Shown: positions 1 through 12,617 of the stretch, in pieces
How the letters are laid out: every line of letters begins with the position of its first letter
Position numbering within the stretch: the stretch's first letter is position 1
NCBI GenBank assembly: GCA_021613375.1
Contig: CM038716.1
Location: 15,406,024 to 15,470,023 of the forward strand
Reading direction: 5' to 3'
Source of the DNA: Megaleporinus macrocephalus
Lineage: Eukaryota; Chordata; Actinopteri; Characiformes; Anostomidae
Length of the DNA stretch: 64,000 nt
Translations under genes and position numbers: made by a program
The notes under the pieces: generated by a model
Databases searched by the model: none
The model's input: only the letters and a program-made list of their open reading frames with translations
Told to the model about the DNA's origin: nothing

Positions 1-777
1 TAACCCTTGTGCTACAAGTGCATAAGGAAAGACTGAAATTTGAGGCAATTCTCATTTTCAAAGTACTCTAACAATGGTTACAGGTAGTGACAGTGTAGCT
101 AACTATTTTGGATGTTTATTCATAGAACTCAGAGGGCTAAATTACAACAGTATTGATAAAAAACAGTGGGGAACCCTCAGGGCCCTCTAGGTCTTAGGTC
201 TAATGTTTTCTGTAAAATAAAAAACACTTTTTGTTTAATATAATAGTTTTACTTGCAAATATTGTAGTAGTATTCTAATTTCATTATTTATTATCAGTTT
301 ATTTCACTCAATGTGATGTCTGTGTAGATTCAGACAGGTTAGCTGGCCACTAACATAATTAGAAATAAATGGGTATCAACCAACCCTGTTTTAATTTACA
401 ATGAATGTGACCAACTGTCACTCTCTGTCCTCTGGAAGTCCTAGATACTTTACTGACTCTGGGTATGAAAGGCAGCCCGACTGATGCATTTCAGTCAGAT
501 GTTAGAAATAGGCAGGAACCTTTACTAAAAGAGTCACTGTGGAAATTCAACAAAGTAAAACATATATTTAGTGTCTGTTTCAAGCTTCAAACATCCATGT
601 TCTAGAGAACAGCCAAAAATGTTCATGTAAATCGGCATCATCAAAAATATACACTGGATAAACTAATTCCTTTCTTTCTTTCCACAGTTTTGACATTCAT
701 AACTTAAACAGAAGCCTAGCTCTAATTATCATGCACAGACAATGTACAGAAAACATCCAAGGAAGACTTCTACTTAC
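1..777 (-). other. plekhg2 intron after exon 5 (partial)
   Basis: This is AT-rich intronic DNA between the exon 5 donor and the window edge. I see no further exon of the DH domain here and no repeat I can name. Confidence 0.6.
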
Positions 778-824
778 TTGGGATAGTTCATGCAGTAAAT
801 AGTGTAAATGTCAAAGGCTTCACT
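778..824 (-). CDS. plekhg2: plekhg2 coding exon 5 (DH domain, partial gene)
   Basis: This is a 47-nt internal exon of the RhoGEF gene. The acceptor AG is at 826-825 after a pyrimidine-rich tract, and the donor GTAAGT starts at 777. It reads SEAFDIYTIYCMNYP and then two bases of a split codon (phase 2). The motif FDIYTxYCMNYP is characteristic of the DH domain of the PLEKHG1-3 group and, from memory, closest to PLEKHG2. It follows exon 4 in frame (both phase 0). In the DH fold this segment lies before the conserved helices that contact the GTPase, which would be encoded beyond base 1. The exon was too short for ORF scanning and was found from family motif plus splice sites. Confidence 0.87.
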
Positions 825-3800
825 CTAAAAGAAAAAAAAGGAAAAAAGACAGAAACAATATAAGACATATATTAAACCTGAACTGAAACTAACTATACAC
901 TATTTTCAAATGACAAACAGAAATAAATCATTTTACAGACTTCACGCAGGTTTGTTCTTTTTCAAATTGGTACTATGCCCATGTGTGGGGCCAGGGAGTC
1001 ATTTTCAGCTCCTCTGGAACATCCTATTGCTGAGTGCAGTGATTAGTGTAAGTGTAGGGACCTGCAGTCGCAGCTTTATGACCCATCCAATATTCAAACC
1101 AGATACCAGTTGCTGGTGTGGAGCCATAAATCATTGGGCTGCTGCTGCCGAAACACACCAATGTTCGCATGTTTCCACCAACTATTTTTTACGCCTGCCA
1201 CGGGAGCTGCACCACAACAACATAATCAAGTGATGTCCTTCATCTGCTCCTGTTTCACAAACTGGGCAGCAAAATGGCCAGTGGCAGATCTGGCCAGATA
1301 TGGGCTGCTTGGCAGAAGCTGTTCCACTCACTGGAGTGCATCTGTACAAGCATGTAAACACATGTGATTTGTGCTTTATTTGGAACCTGATATCCATTCC
1401 AGAAAGCACTTCTTTGTTTTGGAAAAAAAGGCTGATGCTTTTTTTATGGGTCACTGAGAACCTAATCTTTTATCCCGATCCTGAGAAAATGTTAAATAAG
1501 ACAGGTCCTCAGAAGGCCTTTAGTCTGTTTGAGGAGGTTAGACAAGCTAAAAACCCAAAATAACCCGCCGGTAATGGCTTAATCAAATGTACTCTCCATT
1601 TCCTTTGCCGGTACCAACTGGTCCGAACAGTGGCCTATTCAGCCAGAGGTTATCTGTCAGGCCTTTAAGCCTGGGAGAGTGGTGTATACCTTGTGACAAG
1701 GACACACACAGATGTTTCATTTCATATTCATAACTCTTACAAATGAATCTGCCAAAGTGGCTTATTTGGAGTTATTCTATAGAAGAATCACTTCAGATAT
1801 TGTAAATAAGACATTCAACTGGAAAAGTTTAAAGAACCTCAGAATAAAATAAAATATACTGATATGCTTTTATATATACGATTTGTGTGCTGGAGATTAG
1901 GGAACTAGTTTTGTGAGCAGAAGGTTGCTGGTTCGATCCCATGAACCGACAGGACACGACTAAAGTGCCCTTGAGCAAGGCACCTAACACCTGACTGCTC
2001 CCCGGGCTCTGTGATAGGGCTTGCCCACCGCTCCGCAAGTGTGCTCCCTGCCCCCTAGTGTGTGTGTATATGTAAGTATTTCATTGCATGGATGGGTTAA
2101 ATGCAGAGATCTTGAATTTCCCCTCTGGGATCAATAAAGTATTCATCTGTCTGTTTATACAGTGACATTGCATCACTCTTTGTCCCTGTGGTCATTCCCA
2201 CAAACTAAATCTTTACTTCAGCAAAGTCCATGAAATGCTTCACATCTAAAACTTAGAAGGTTTAGCATTTGCTTACACCTTATAATTAAACAAATGTAAT
2301 GATAAGTTTGGATAACCCCTACATTGACCCCTCTAACAGCTCCATTTCTTAAATCATAGCAGAGTATAGCACTGGCATCCTCAGCACTGACATAACTCTT
2401 CTCCCACAAAAATCAAAACAACGATGGCATTGTCTGTCCTCGCATCCCACAGTCATCATGTCATGTCGCTGTGGCATGGAGTGTGTCAATGAAAGTGTCT
2501 GAAAATCCCCTCAGCTGACACACACACGCGTACAAAGGTCACCACAGTTTGCTGATATGTTTGAGATTCATTCACAAAGCCCATCTGTCTTTGACCCAAA
2601 CACCAGCCAGACAACATGCCACTGCTGTGCCTCCACCACACTGCCAACCATATGTCTCGTTCCAGCAGCTGTGGCTTTCAAAAACAGTCCAACAATCTGT
2701 ATGTCTGTAGACAATTTGACCAGCCCAACAGTATCGTCAAGAGAGAGAGAAAAGACATATTTAAGTGCCCGTTTATTAAATAATCAAATTTAAACTATTT
2801 TTTTTCTCTTCTCCAACAAGTAGAAAGATCAGCCAAGACGTGTTTGGTCTCAGAAGCAAGCACGTAGCAAGCGAAGGAAGCTTTTAACCACCAATTAGCA
2901 TCAGACTAAATTATCACACACCTCAAAGCGCCTCAAAGCGCAGTGAGCTGGTAATCTAAAATTAACTTGCTCATGTAGATTCTTACACCGGTTGACATAT
3001 TGTTATCTAGAAAAACGGACAGCAACGCTTTACTGTAGGCTACTGGTTACATGATACCTACAAAAGCTTGTCATGACAACTGACAAAACTTATTAGAACA
3101 GGCTATAAAGGTTACGTCTGCCAGGTTGGATAAAAAGTTTAAATTAGCCTTTATGACAGTGTCTATGAGAATAAGCTTTTTAAAAGGTTAAAACAGTTGT
3201 CATAGCAAGCTTATGTAGGTGTCATGTAGGCCTACGAACAGTAATAGTGAAGTGTTAATATAAAGAGTAAGTCATACATTTGCATAAACCACACAAGCAA
3301 GTATATTTAAGATTGCTTACTACAGTCTGAAGTGTGTTTATTAAAGCAGAAGGTCTGCACAGTGCTAAAGCACACAGTTAACACAAAGCTCAAACTTCGA
3401 TTGCAAACTTTAGACACCAAACACATCTTTTGGTTGACTGACCACATTAGCAGTCGGACAACAAACCAATATTTTGTCTTCACTGACAAGCATTTTACAC
3501 CATTTATGTTAATCTGCACTGCTTGCTGAACGCAAAATACTCCGATGTTAATTCATGTAGGCTTTCACAGACACACGTGAACCTAAAAAAAATCGCTTCG
3601 AGTCTATTTTTGCTGCTTCTGATGAGCAGAATGCTAGCGGTTGCTGTACAAAATTCATGTTTCCAGTTATATTGTGCAATCTAGGCCCTGGAATTTAAGT
3701 TGTAGGAGTAGCAATAGTGCGAACTAAGAATGCTCTAGAGTCTGGACTGGCAAGAAAAATAAATGAGAAGTCTGTGAAGCAAAAGCTCTTTCAAACACTT

Positions 3801-3996
3801 ATGGCTATCCTCAAATTTCACCTTCATTAGGCTTTTTAAAAAAGTAACAGGAACAAAAAAACGTGTATCCATTAGCAGAAAAAACAAATGAGGACAGAAA
3901 AGCCCTTTCACCTCTCAAACTGAGGCAGTTCAAGACTGCCTGAATTTTGTGCCAATACTGTAATTGCAAGTTCATGACCTCTTCTGCTTTACTTAC
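825..3996 (-). other. plekhg2 intron between exons 4 and 5
   Basis: This is a 3.2-kb intron. It holds a SINE (about 1,880-2,153) and, around 2,985-3,260, AT-rich sequence with several tcatgacaac/gttgtcat-type inverted motifs that look like an old MITE. Short open frames here have no recognisable protein signature. Confidence 0.75.
1885..2153 (+). mobile_element. tRNA-derived SINE with LINE-like 3' tail
   Basis: A pol III B-box (ggttcgatccc, 1,930-1,940) follows a weak A-box-like stretch near 1,891. The 3' part ends gaatttcccctctgggatca then ataaagtattcatctgtctg. Tails of this kind (ctgggatcaataaagtat...) are common on fish SINEs that borrow LINE machinery. The 5' head is degraded, so the left boundary is approximate. 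Confidence 0.7.
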
Positions 3997-4063
3997 CCTC
4001 TCCACAAAGCACTCTGCTATAGCCGCTGCATGAGGACTGCGTTCCAGGTCTTCCAAAAGGTCA
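3997..4063 (-). CDS. plekhg2: plekhg2 coding exon 4 (DH domain)
   Basis: This is a 67-nt internal exon. The acceptor AG is at 4065-4064 (tract cctcttcaac) and the donor GTAAGT begins at 3996. The first base completes a split Ser codon from exon 3, then 22 codons read DLLEDLERSPHAAAIAECFV plus ER. PLEKHG proteins have the same arrangement here: NSxLLxDLE, a variable acidic or short linker, then IAECFVxR. Phase 2 in and phase 0 out agree with both neighbours. A run-on reading through the donor would add VSKAEEVM, which is intron. Confidence 0.9.
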
Positions 4064-6972
4064 CTGTTGAAGAGGAAATGTTTGAGTCAGAAGTTATGCA
4101 CAGTGAGAAATCAATCTGCCGTGTCTTTCTTTCATACTCTCATATAATATCAATCCACCGTGTCTGGCTTTCATACTCTCTTCATACAGCAGAACCAGCG
4201 TATGAGTGACGAATGTTTAAAATCGCCAGTGCAGCATCATACAGCTCAGGAGCCTCGCGTCCCTGAGTTGCGATGTGGTATGCGTCTTTGTTTAAGCACT
4301 GTTATTTTCTTTCTATGGAGACATCTGGGCCTAGTGTTTCAAGAGGATGCTCCTGGCTTCAGCAGACTCCCAATTCCTGTCTCCATGTCTACATAATGTT
4401 CATTTGTTTCTTCTCCGTTGATTCAACTCAAACTAGCTCTTAAATGTGCACAGATGGAACAAATCTTATTTTGGCTCAGTCTGACCACCCCCCATCCCAC
4501 TTTCCCTAGATCCTCACAACAGACCTTGAAGCCCCCTTTTCCTGGCTTTACCCTTACAAGCCAAGCTCCTGGACCCGAAAGCTAAATAATCATCATTGTC
4601 ATGAACGTCTTCGCTGGACTTGAAAGTCTTCACACTGTAAGCTTGCCCGCCCCCCCCCCCCTCCCCCCAACAAAGATGTCACAGCTTTATCACAGCACAT
4701 AGGAGAATGCCCTCTCTCTGAGAACCTGGAGCACATGATTTACATCTTCTAAATGGCAGCGAGCAGGGGGAAAAGCAGAGGAGCTCTCCTTTCAGCCTCT
4801 GAATGAATGAAAAACAGCAGGCTTGGATTATCTTGGCCGACATCAGTGGCGGGACAGGAGAGCAGGAGAGGGAGTTGAGGCTAGGTTTTGTAAAACAATC
4901 ACTATTGTGAGTCATATGTTAAACAGAAGAAACCGGCCTTTCACAGGGCGCTGTGGAGCAGATGCGATCTCATGGGGGGTGTTGGTGCGACTTTGCAAAC
5001 AAGAAGGACTTGAATTGACTGTAACTCAAATTGGTACTGCATGAATAAAATACTTTATATGTGGACACGTGTATTCCCCAAAGGGAGAAACCCAAAGGCA
5101 CAATTCTTTGATTTTTGTAGATACGATATACACATATGAATCAGTTTTGTTTTTGTTTTTTCTTTGCAACAATGGTCTCACTTATCCCATGACGATCAGT
5201 AAGGTCGGTGATGATTTAGCTGACCACAGTGGACTTCATTCAGTTTATCTGCAAACTTTGAACCGTCATCACCAAGAGGCCATTAAGCCACTAGACTGGT
5301 CAGTCACGGGGGAACTCTTCCTGATGTTCCGACGGAAAACAGCGTGGTGCTCTGTAAACACTCTGGTCGCGCCTTCATGTGGCTGAGGGGAAAAGTTCGG
5401 ATGAAAACCGCAGCACTCCAGCCTTCAGTATCCCACTCCCCTGCTCTGGAGACGGAGCTCGTTTCGTGGCTACCCTCTGCGGTGAGGGGGGGTTCCGCTC
5501 CGGTTTTACCGAAAGTGGAGGGGAATTCAGGCACGCTCTGGGCTGCAAAACACTCCAAGGAGCTGGCCTTCGCTAGGTGCCATTCGGGGTTTGTGATTTC
5601 CAAGGCTCGGCTGGAATGGAGAGGTACACAGGAATGTTATTGCAAACGCAGTTTGGCAGTGCGGAATTATGCCAGAACAAAGACGTTACCGTACACTACG
5701 AGGCAGAGGGTGAGGTACCGTATTGTGATCACGGGCCATGCATCTACTTGCATGTCTTCACTTTGGTAGCCAAGTTGGATTCAATTAGGACTTGGCACTT
5801 CTCATGAGGTTTTGGCACTAAAAGTTAAAGCCCCAGGAAAGTGTTGGGCCGTCTGGGCCAAAGGCTTGAGTTATGCTTGTTATATTACTTTCCCAGGCTC
5901 TCAATCATAGAACACTTACACAGGCTCTTAGCACAGTTAGGCGATACATATTTGAGGTCAAATGAAAAATTAATAAATGAACCCACTAGGGCCGGTGCCG
6001 ATCGGTTCTTTTTATTGTTTCAGCATTGTTTAATAACAGTTACGGTGCGATGAATCACACTGGCAGCAGCCACAGAAAGTGCTGCACTGAAATCCTTATG
6101 TGGCCGACCGGGGAAGTGACCCGCCAGAATTTAACACCGGCAGCAGTGAAAGGAAGTGTCCTGACGACGACTCCTCCCTAGTGCTGCATACTACAAGAAG
6201 TTATGATCGGGATCAGGAAAGGGAGTCACCTGCAAGTTGCCTTAAATGCAGAACCTCCCTTACTGGCCTTCATTCCTTCCATCTCCACCTCAACCTCTCC
6301 CTATATTGTTTCAAAGGCTCAACTGCTCCCCTATTCTGTCCCCCCATCATGTCCTACTGTCGTCTTGCTATTTTCACCCACTCCCACTATATGTCTAGTA
6401 ATGTGGTTAGTGTGGAATGTCCAGGACAATAAAGAGACAGCGGTATTTACACCTCTTTCACTGCGCTCCTAAATTTTGTGAAGCTGTCAAATCTTCAGTT
6501 GCACTTCAGGCAGCATCCCAGAGGGATACTCACACATCCACTCCATTCCTTTGTTTGGATTGAGAATTCCTCTTACATGACTGCAACATCTTAATAGCTG
6601 CAAAATCAGATAAAAGCAGGCCAGACTGTTGTATGCATTTTTGGGGAAGACCCTCTATGGCTGCACCTTATCATTAGAAGGGAAACAATGCATATATTAT
6701 CGTATTAGATACAAAGTGCAGTTCTAAGGTCAAGGTTTGGTTCAATATTTGAACGATACACTATAAATTCCTCAAATACAACTTTATCAATATCCGCTAT
6801 TCAGCTTTCTAAACAACACAGCCCTATAAGCAACTTCTATGTTTTTTTTTTTTAGTTTTTGGACCACATCAGAAAAAGGGTCAACTATCTGAGGGTGGCA
6901 GTGTGCATAGCGTAAGCCCCTCCTCTCTCTCCACCCACTTGACTAGTTTTGATAAATGCTGGTGATTTTTAC

Positions 6973-7806
6973 CAGAGATGGAAGGATCGATCAGCCATGT
7001 ATCGGAATCGGCTGATACTTCTCCCATTTAGCCGATCAATGACGTTAAACAAATGAGCCTAATTTCTGTTTTTCTGGCTAGCGTTTCATTCAGGAAGAGG
7101 AGCCCTTTGTAAAACTTCCTCCGGCCAGCTCCCTGCAATTCCTATCTGAACTGCTAGGTGGAAATACATACCCTTTCACTTTCCACAGACTGACTAAAGC
7201 AGCAGCCTCACAAGATCAGTTTACAGCGTTCACCGCATGTGCAGTAAACTCTCATCCAGGGCAGTTTGTAACATCTGTAAAATTAGTGAAATCTACGTGT
7301 CTCGTTGGAGAACCAAGACAAAGACATTTAATACTACTAATCTGATATGGCACTTAGGAGTACACCACACAGCTGAATACAGTGAGTATCAGCAAACAGC
7401 AGAGAACAAACAACCCAGAGAACCATGCAGACCAGATCTGACCGGTACAGACAGTCCAGCAGCAGTAACAGCCAGAGAGCTAAAAGAATCACAGCCAGAG
7501 TGATTGAGTTTATAGTTCTAGATAAGCAGCTCTTCTCGGCTGTAGAAGACGTTCATTCTGCCGCTTAATATTCCACCTGAATCCCTGCTCTGCCGTTCCT
7601 AGTAGAAATACTTTTCAGATGTGGCTCTTCCGGAGCTGTATCAAGCGATTTACTCCCACATGAACCAACTTCTAATTTAGTTACAAATATTATGCTGTTT
7701 CACGCATATAGTCCCGCCCTTGATCGGTATCGGCTATCAGCCGATCGCGTTGGAAGGTGATCGGCGATCGGAATTGGCCTCACAAACGCTGATCGGTCCA
7801 TCTCTA
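6973..7806 (+). mobile_element. Internally deleted hAT transposon with BED zinc-finger remnant
   Basis: Terminal inverted repeats are visible: CAGAGATGGA...GATCAGC at the left and GCTGATC...TCCATCTCTA at the right (last base mutated from G). The element is flanked by an exact 8-bp duplication, atttttac, at 6,965-6,972 and 7,807-7,814, the signature of hAT insertion. The subterminal regions are rich in ccgatc/gatcgg motifs near both ends. Inside, an 88-codon frame (7,237-7,503) contains a BED-type zinc finger: VCNICK (CxxC), then KTFNTTNLIWHL and HH at the end of the finger. No transposase catalytic domain or dimerisation domain remains in 834 bp, so the copy is non-autonomous. Confidence 0.88.
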
Positions 7807-8849
7807 ATTTTTACCTGAGATGGCTAATAAGTGGACCCACACAGTTTTAATACAGTGTTTTTGTCACTTCATGGGTAAAAAGCATGCAGCCAATCTGACT
7901 CAAAGGGGTGGGGGTTACGTCACAATGTGGCTCAGCAACAGGTCGTGACCCCAAATGAACACACAGAGACACAGAGATGTCATGGAGAGGATGGAAATCA
8001 GGCAGGGGGCTGGATCTCACTGAGCAGAGGAATCTGACTGGGTGGTTCCACTAACTACCCTCGGTGACCTCCAGGGTGAAGAATATGCTTTTGAAGGTGG
8101 CCTCCCATGTTCCATATGCATGTGTCAGATCTCCTTCCCTGGTGGGCCATAGATCTCTTTCTATAGCCACACAAAACCTACTGCGTCCAACTACCCCACT
8201 GATCATGGATGATTCATTCTCCGTACTCACTGTAGTGACTAGCTTTAAGAACATCTCAATCAGTGTTTTATGTATGTCTGGAGTTGAGATTAGGGCTCAG
8301 GGAAGGGTTCAGGATAGAGTTAACACATTCTTACTACCATATAAAAACTCTGCAACTCAACTGTTTTAAAATTTTATGATGAATGGACCAAGAAGTTGTC
8401 CAAGAAAGCTGTCTCCCGAAAACACATATAATTAAACAGGTAGGCTTTTGTTTTTCAGCTTGAACTATGTAAATATTTGTGAGTGAGAGCACTGTGCTAA
8501 AGTCTGGTGTATTTTCACCAATAAGAAAGTAGTGAAAGAAGTAGATAATATCTTGTGCGCCAGTTTGAGAAACAAAGTTTAGTTCCAGATTTCTCCTGGA
8601 CGCTCAAAGACATTGTATGAATTTAATCAGTTCATTTAGTAGCAACAATACAAGGAAAAGGCGACATATGTAAAACCACTATGTTCTGTATTAATACTAT
8701 TTTAATGTTTAAAAAATATGGTGTTTTGCTGGGAAAATAAAAGCTTCCTGTCTGAAAAAATAGCTTTTTAAATATAATAATGACCCCACATGACTAAAAC
8801 TTATGCATTTGGCCTCTATTTTATGGGCTGCCATGTGCTATTCACTATT

Positions 8850-9062
8850 TACAAAGCAGTCCAGTCCTGAACCACTCCTTTACAATAAAGTATCTCCAAA
8901 ACAGCAACTTTGCAGTAGAGGGAATAATGTTTTACATTTCTATTGGTCCACTCATAAACATGAAATTCAAACATGTAAAGAGTAGCAGATTTAAATAGTG
9001 TAGAAAAGTATAAACTGACAAAAATGGAGGTACATGTTTTTCTTTGAACAGTGGCAATACAT
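8850..9062. repeat. MITE-like palindromic repeat, copy A
   Basis: This shares long stretches with 14,784-15,023 in the same orientation, for example aagtatctccaaaa, cagcaactttg, ctattggtcca, and aaaatggaggtacatgtttt versus aaaatagagatccatgtttt. The outer inverted repeats are eroded in this copy, so the boundaries are approximate. Confidence 0.65.
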
Positions 9063-11934
9063 TACACAAGCTTTTATATTTTTAGAAAGGGAGGTACATT
9101 CAGGTTTTCATGACTCCTTGTAATGAGTGTTAAACTCTGTCTTTTTTTACTATAAAGAAACCAACATCACAAGCCTGATCTCAAGTCTTTGATTTTAAAT
9201 CATGCTGGACGGCACTTTTTAATCCTGAAGTTTACTATTGAGCACCTACAAGGACCACAAAGCAAACTGGCAAACTAAGTTATTACATTCCAAAATTAAC
9301 TGCAATTATCAGCAGAATGTGCGACAGTATGTCAAAGACGCCTGTAATATGTTATCTACTTAAGTTAGCATGCTAACCAGCTAGCCCAGGCCCATCCTGT
9401 CTCATAACACCAATCTGTAGCTATACCATTATACTCCACTTTGTAGTACTGAAGAGGGAGGGGGAGGAGGTACTCTTCTTGTTTTTTATACCCCCCCCTC
9501 CTTTATGGGGTATGAATTTGCATCATCTAATAAATTGCTCCTTTAACTATAAGATAACCAATGAAAATGATGTGTGCAATAAAGCGTATGTATGCAACAG
9601 AGATTAAAAACTGCTAGAAAGCTGTAAATATGGCCCTCCCATTTAGTCAGTGCCTTAGATCTTAAAAGCAAGAAGCTACTGAAGATCCTGGCTGGAGACA
9701 AATAGCTCCGCTGTGCAAAGAGCAAAATATGTGAACCCCAGTTAAAGTTCACTAAGAACTGTGAAGTGTTGTTAAGAATCAGGGCAGCACAGAAAAGCTG
9801 GCCTGACAAGCATGCTTCAAAGTCATCGCAGAGATGTTGCAAAATAACAGAAATGAGTCAAGAGAGGAATCACTTTTCATCACCCTGCAACATGATGAGG
9901 AATCCAAAGCCAGTAAATACAATCTGCTCTGCCACAGTTGCTGCACAATAAAAACTGAAAACGTACTGTAGCGTCCCAGTACTGGAGTCTGATATGAAGC
10001 GCTGCGCTATAACTGGACTGATGAGTGTGGGAACAGAAGACAGCCTGTCTGCTGGCCCAGCATGCACTGCTCTCCTGACTGCACCCTTACACTCTCTGAC
10101 AGGTCATGTGTGGCTTGTTCACCACAGGGGCTGAAGCTCTACCTCAGAGCCTGGCCGCTTTAAGCTCCGGGTAAAATGACATCCGTATGCAGGCTAACAG
10201 TGCCGGCCTGTGCCAAGAAAATAGACACAACAGTGTTAAGCGTGAAAACTGGGACTGCATTCCAAACAGATGAGAGGATAGGCTTTTAAGGGCAAAGAGG
10301 AGCAGGAGGAAAAGCGGCTGAAGTGTGAGAAAATTGAGGTCAGCTCTCCTCTAAGCAATGTGCTTTACAATTAGGGAAAGAATGAGGATGGAGAATGAGG
10401 CACTGATGGAGGGGAAGATTTCAGCACCGGAACTGGCTGATTAACTCCCATTCTCTTCATCACAAGCAAATAGAATTTCAGGGAAAGCCTCCAAGTGCCT
10501 GAGGAGAGGACAAAAACTTGGCTCTGCATTCTACAGACGTTACAACGCAAGATGTCTCGGGACACCCAAGGCTTTTGTACCATTTTCTGTTTCAACATTA
10601 CAAAGTAGATTTCCCATAAGGGCTGGCGCAAGGCGCCATGTTCCATTTCTAGAGCTTAGCTAGATCGCCTGAGGGCCTGCAATGAGAGGGGCTGACCTGG
10701 CATAGACGCTGAGAGAAAACGTGTGAAAACACGGCCCTCGGCAGGAGAAATCTGGGGAGAAAAATGAGCGGCAGGCATAAGAAGGCTTCTTCCTATGTAC
10801 TCAGCGACACCCCCCACAAACCGCTAACTCATCCATCAAACTACAGTCCGATTCACGCCATTTACTCATGACTGGTCTCAGAAAACAGCTGACAAACAGC
10901 CTCGCAGCCAAAGACTCCAATACCCAGCGGCGAAGATGACTAGGAGCGGTGGTGAAAACGATGTGGAAAGCAGGCTAGCCAAATCAAGATGACATATAAA
11001 CACTGAAGTGTTCAGTCATTTACCATCATAAAGGAGACAGAGAGGCATATACACAAAGGCTTTTATATAAAAAAAGGCTCATTAAAATCACTCCAGTGCT
11101 CCATGTATGAACTCAGGGTGTGATAAACCATATGCTCACTCTCTGTTTGTAAAGAATGAAAAAAGAAAGTTATGACTGGAGCTCGTTAAAAGCAGTGCAG
11201 GATAGTAGTGAAGACAGTCTGCTGGAGAGGATCGAAAAAACAAACTCTCCCTCTTGGCTGCAGCCTGGACATTGTCCTCTTCACAGGGATTGTCTAGGAT
11301 GTGGGCCAGTCATTGTGTCTGATGCACATTAAACAGATAGTACAGCCACCCAGGCAGCGGTCTTTCCGCAAAGTAATCCTGACTCAGAAGCGGCTTCTAT
11401 ACAAAAAGGCAACAAGAGTTCCTGGCACTGGCAGTACAAGCAGTTGACAAATGCCTAGGGCAGCAAATGTAGGATGGTAGGGGCTCACGTTTAAAAAAAC
11501 AAGCCCACCGCCACCTCTTTCTCCAGTGCACTCATTGTTTGGTGCTGTTCTTCTTCCTTTTACTGTCTTCCACTAACCACTAACATGATGGTGTCTGTCA
11601 GAAATTGCTCCCTCTCTGACTCTCAAGTCAGTGAAGTGGCATCCAATAAAATAACAATTCAATAACAACACTCCCTTATTAATGTTGTCTCTGGGATTAA
11701 TTACAATGGTATAAAATGCTATTAAAATAGTAGAAAATATATAGAATTCCACATTTACCTACCCCACTGTACAGAAACAGTGCTGCTCACATTCTTATGG
11801 ATCCTCTTAGCACTATTAGGTTGTTGACAGACCTTTCTATAAAATCTCTGGTAACACTTATTAAGCTAGACCACTGTTGATGCTCTGTATACACTCATCT
11901 ACAGTCACTTAAATTCCATTTAATTCCTCCAAAA

Positions 11935-12045
11935 TATCCAAAACCCTAAACCTGACCCTGACCATAAACTAGACTTCAAACCAAAACCTAACCATCACTT
12001 TGATCCTAAGCCTAACTGTGGTACTAGCCCTAACACTGTTGAGAA
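11935..12045 (+). repeat. Degenerate CCTAA-rich stretch
   Basis: This has loosely repeated ccctaaac, cctgaccctgac, cctaacc, cctaagcctaac and ccctaac motifs. They resemble decayed telomere-like or simple CCTAA repeats often seen in fish introns. There is no long perfect (TTAGGG)n run. Confidence 0.4.
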
Positions 12046-12516
12046 TCAAGTTTCACCAGATATCTTGTTAAAAAAGTCAACATCTTTAGATAATCTGTTG
12101 GGGGCTATTGTAATAAAGTGGGACCCAATGAATTGCCAAGAATTACATGGGGTAAATCCTCTACTTTGGACAATGAAAACTCCAATGAAAGGTTGACATG
12201 CCTGACTCAGAAGCTTGTCAGATATAGCAGCAGTAAGCAGTAGATCATCAGTAGAATTGTTTTGGCTTGGCAAAAGCAACTTTCTAGTTACTATTCCAAA
12301 GTCACATTGCACACTATGCAATGTGACTAAAAGTTTATCAACTCTATTCTGCTACTCGATCAATCGATCTGAAAAGTTACATAAATTTGAATAATAGCGT
12401 TCCTTCTTGTAGCTGCACTACTGCTCCCTGCAAACGGGACCAAAATCGATAATGAAAGATAAAACCATTTGGTAAAAGGCCTTGACTGTAAAGAAAGAAG
12501 TACAGCGAACGCTCAC

Positions 12517-12617
12517 CTGTTAAACTCATAGATGTCCTCTATGTTGCAGAAGAGGGTGCTGACCTGCTCTGGTTTGAGTGGCAGGTCTCCACAGTCAATG
12601 ATGCAGCCCAGATAGTC
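12517..12617 (-). CDS. plekhg2: plekhg2 coding exon 3 (DH domain core)
   Basis: This is a 101-nt internal exon. The acceptor AG is at 12619-12618 and the donor GTGAGC starts at 12516. It opens in phase 0 with [14 protein letters not shown], continues [19 protein letters not shown] (33 residues in all), and ends with the first two bases of a Ser codon. The pattern IVE-DYLG across the exon 2/3 junction and [11 protein letters not shown] are classic DH-domain (RhoGEF) conserved region 1 sequence. NIEDIYEF matches PLEKHG2 better than PLEKHG1 (NIQDIYHF) or PLEKHG3 (NIENIYAL), by recall of those proteins. The DH domain catalyses GDP/GTP exchange on Rho-family GTPases; mammalian PLEKHG2 acts on RAC1 and CDC42 downstream of G-beta-gamma. 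Confidence 0.93.

Larger units (their letters stand above)
4064..12516 (-). other. plekhg2 intron between exons 3 and 4
   Basis: This is an 8.5-kb intron. It holds a poly-C run (4,650-4,670), a GC-rich stretch (about 5,290-5,620), a hAT element (6,973-7,806), a MITE copy (about 8,850-9,062) and a degenerate CCTAA-like stretch (11,935-12,045). The remainder is unassigned intronic sequence. Confidence 0.75.

Noticed and set aside
1930..1940. tRNA B-box suggesting a tRNA gene
   Set aside because: No cloverleaf around it and a LINE-like tail follows; it belongs to a SINE.
5304..5807. Several overlapping open frames (up to 141 aa) in a GC-rich stretch
   Set aside because: Frames are open on both strands because of composition; no domain, splice pattern or family motif was seen.
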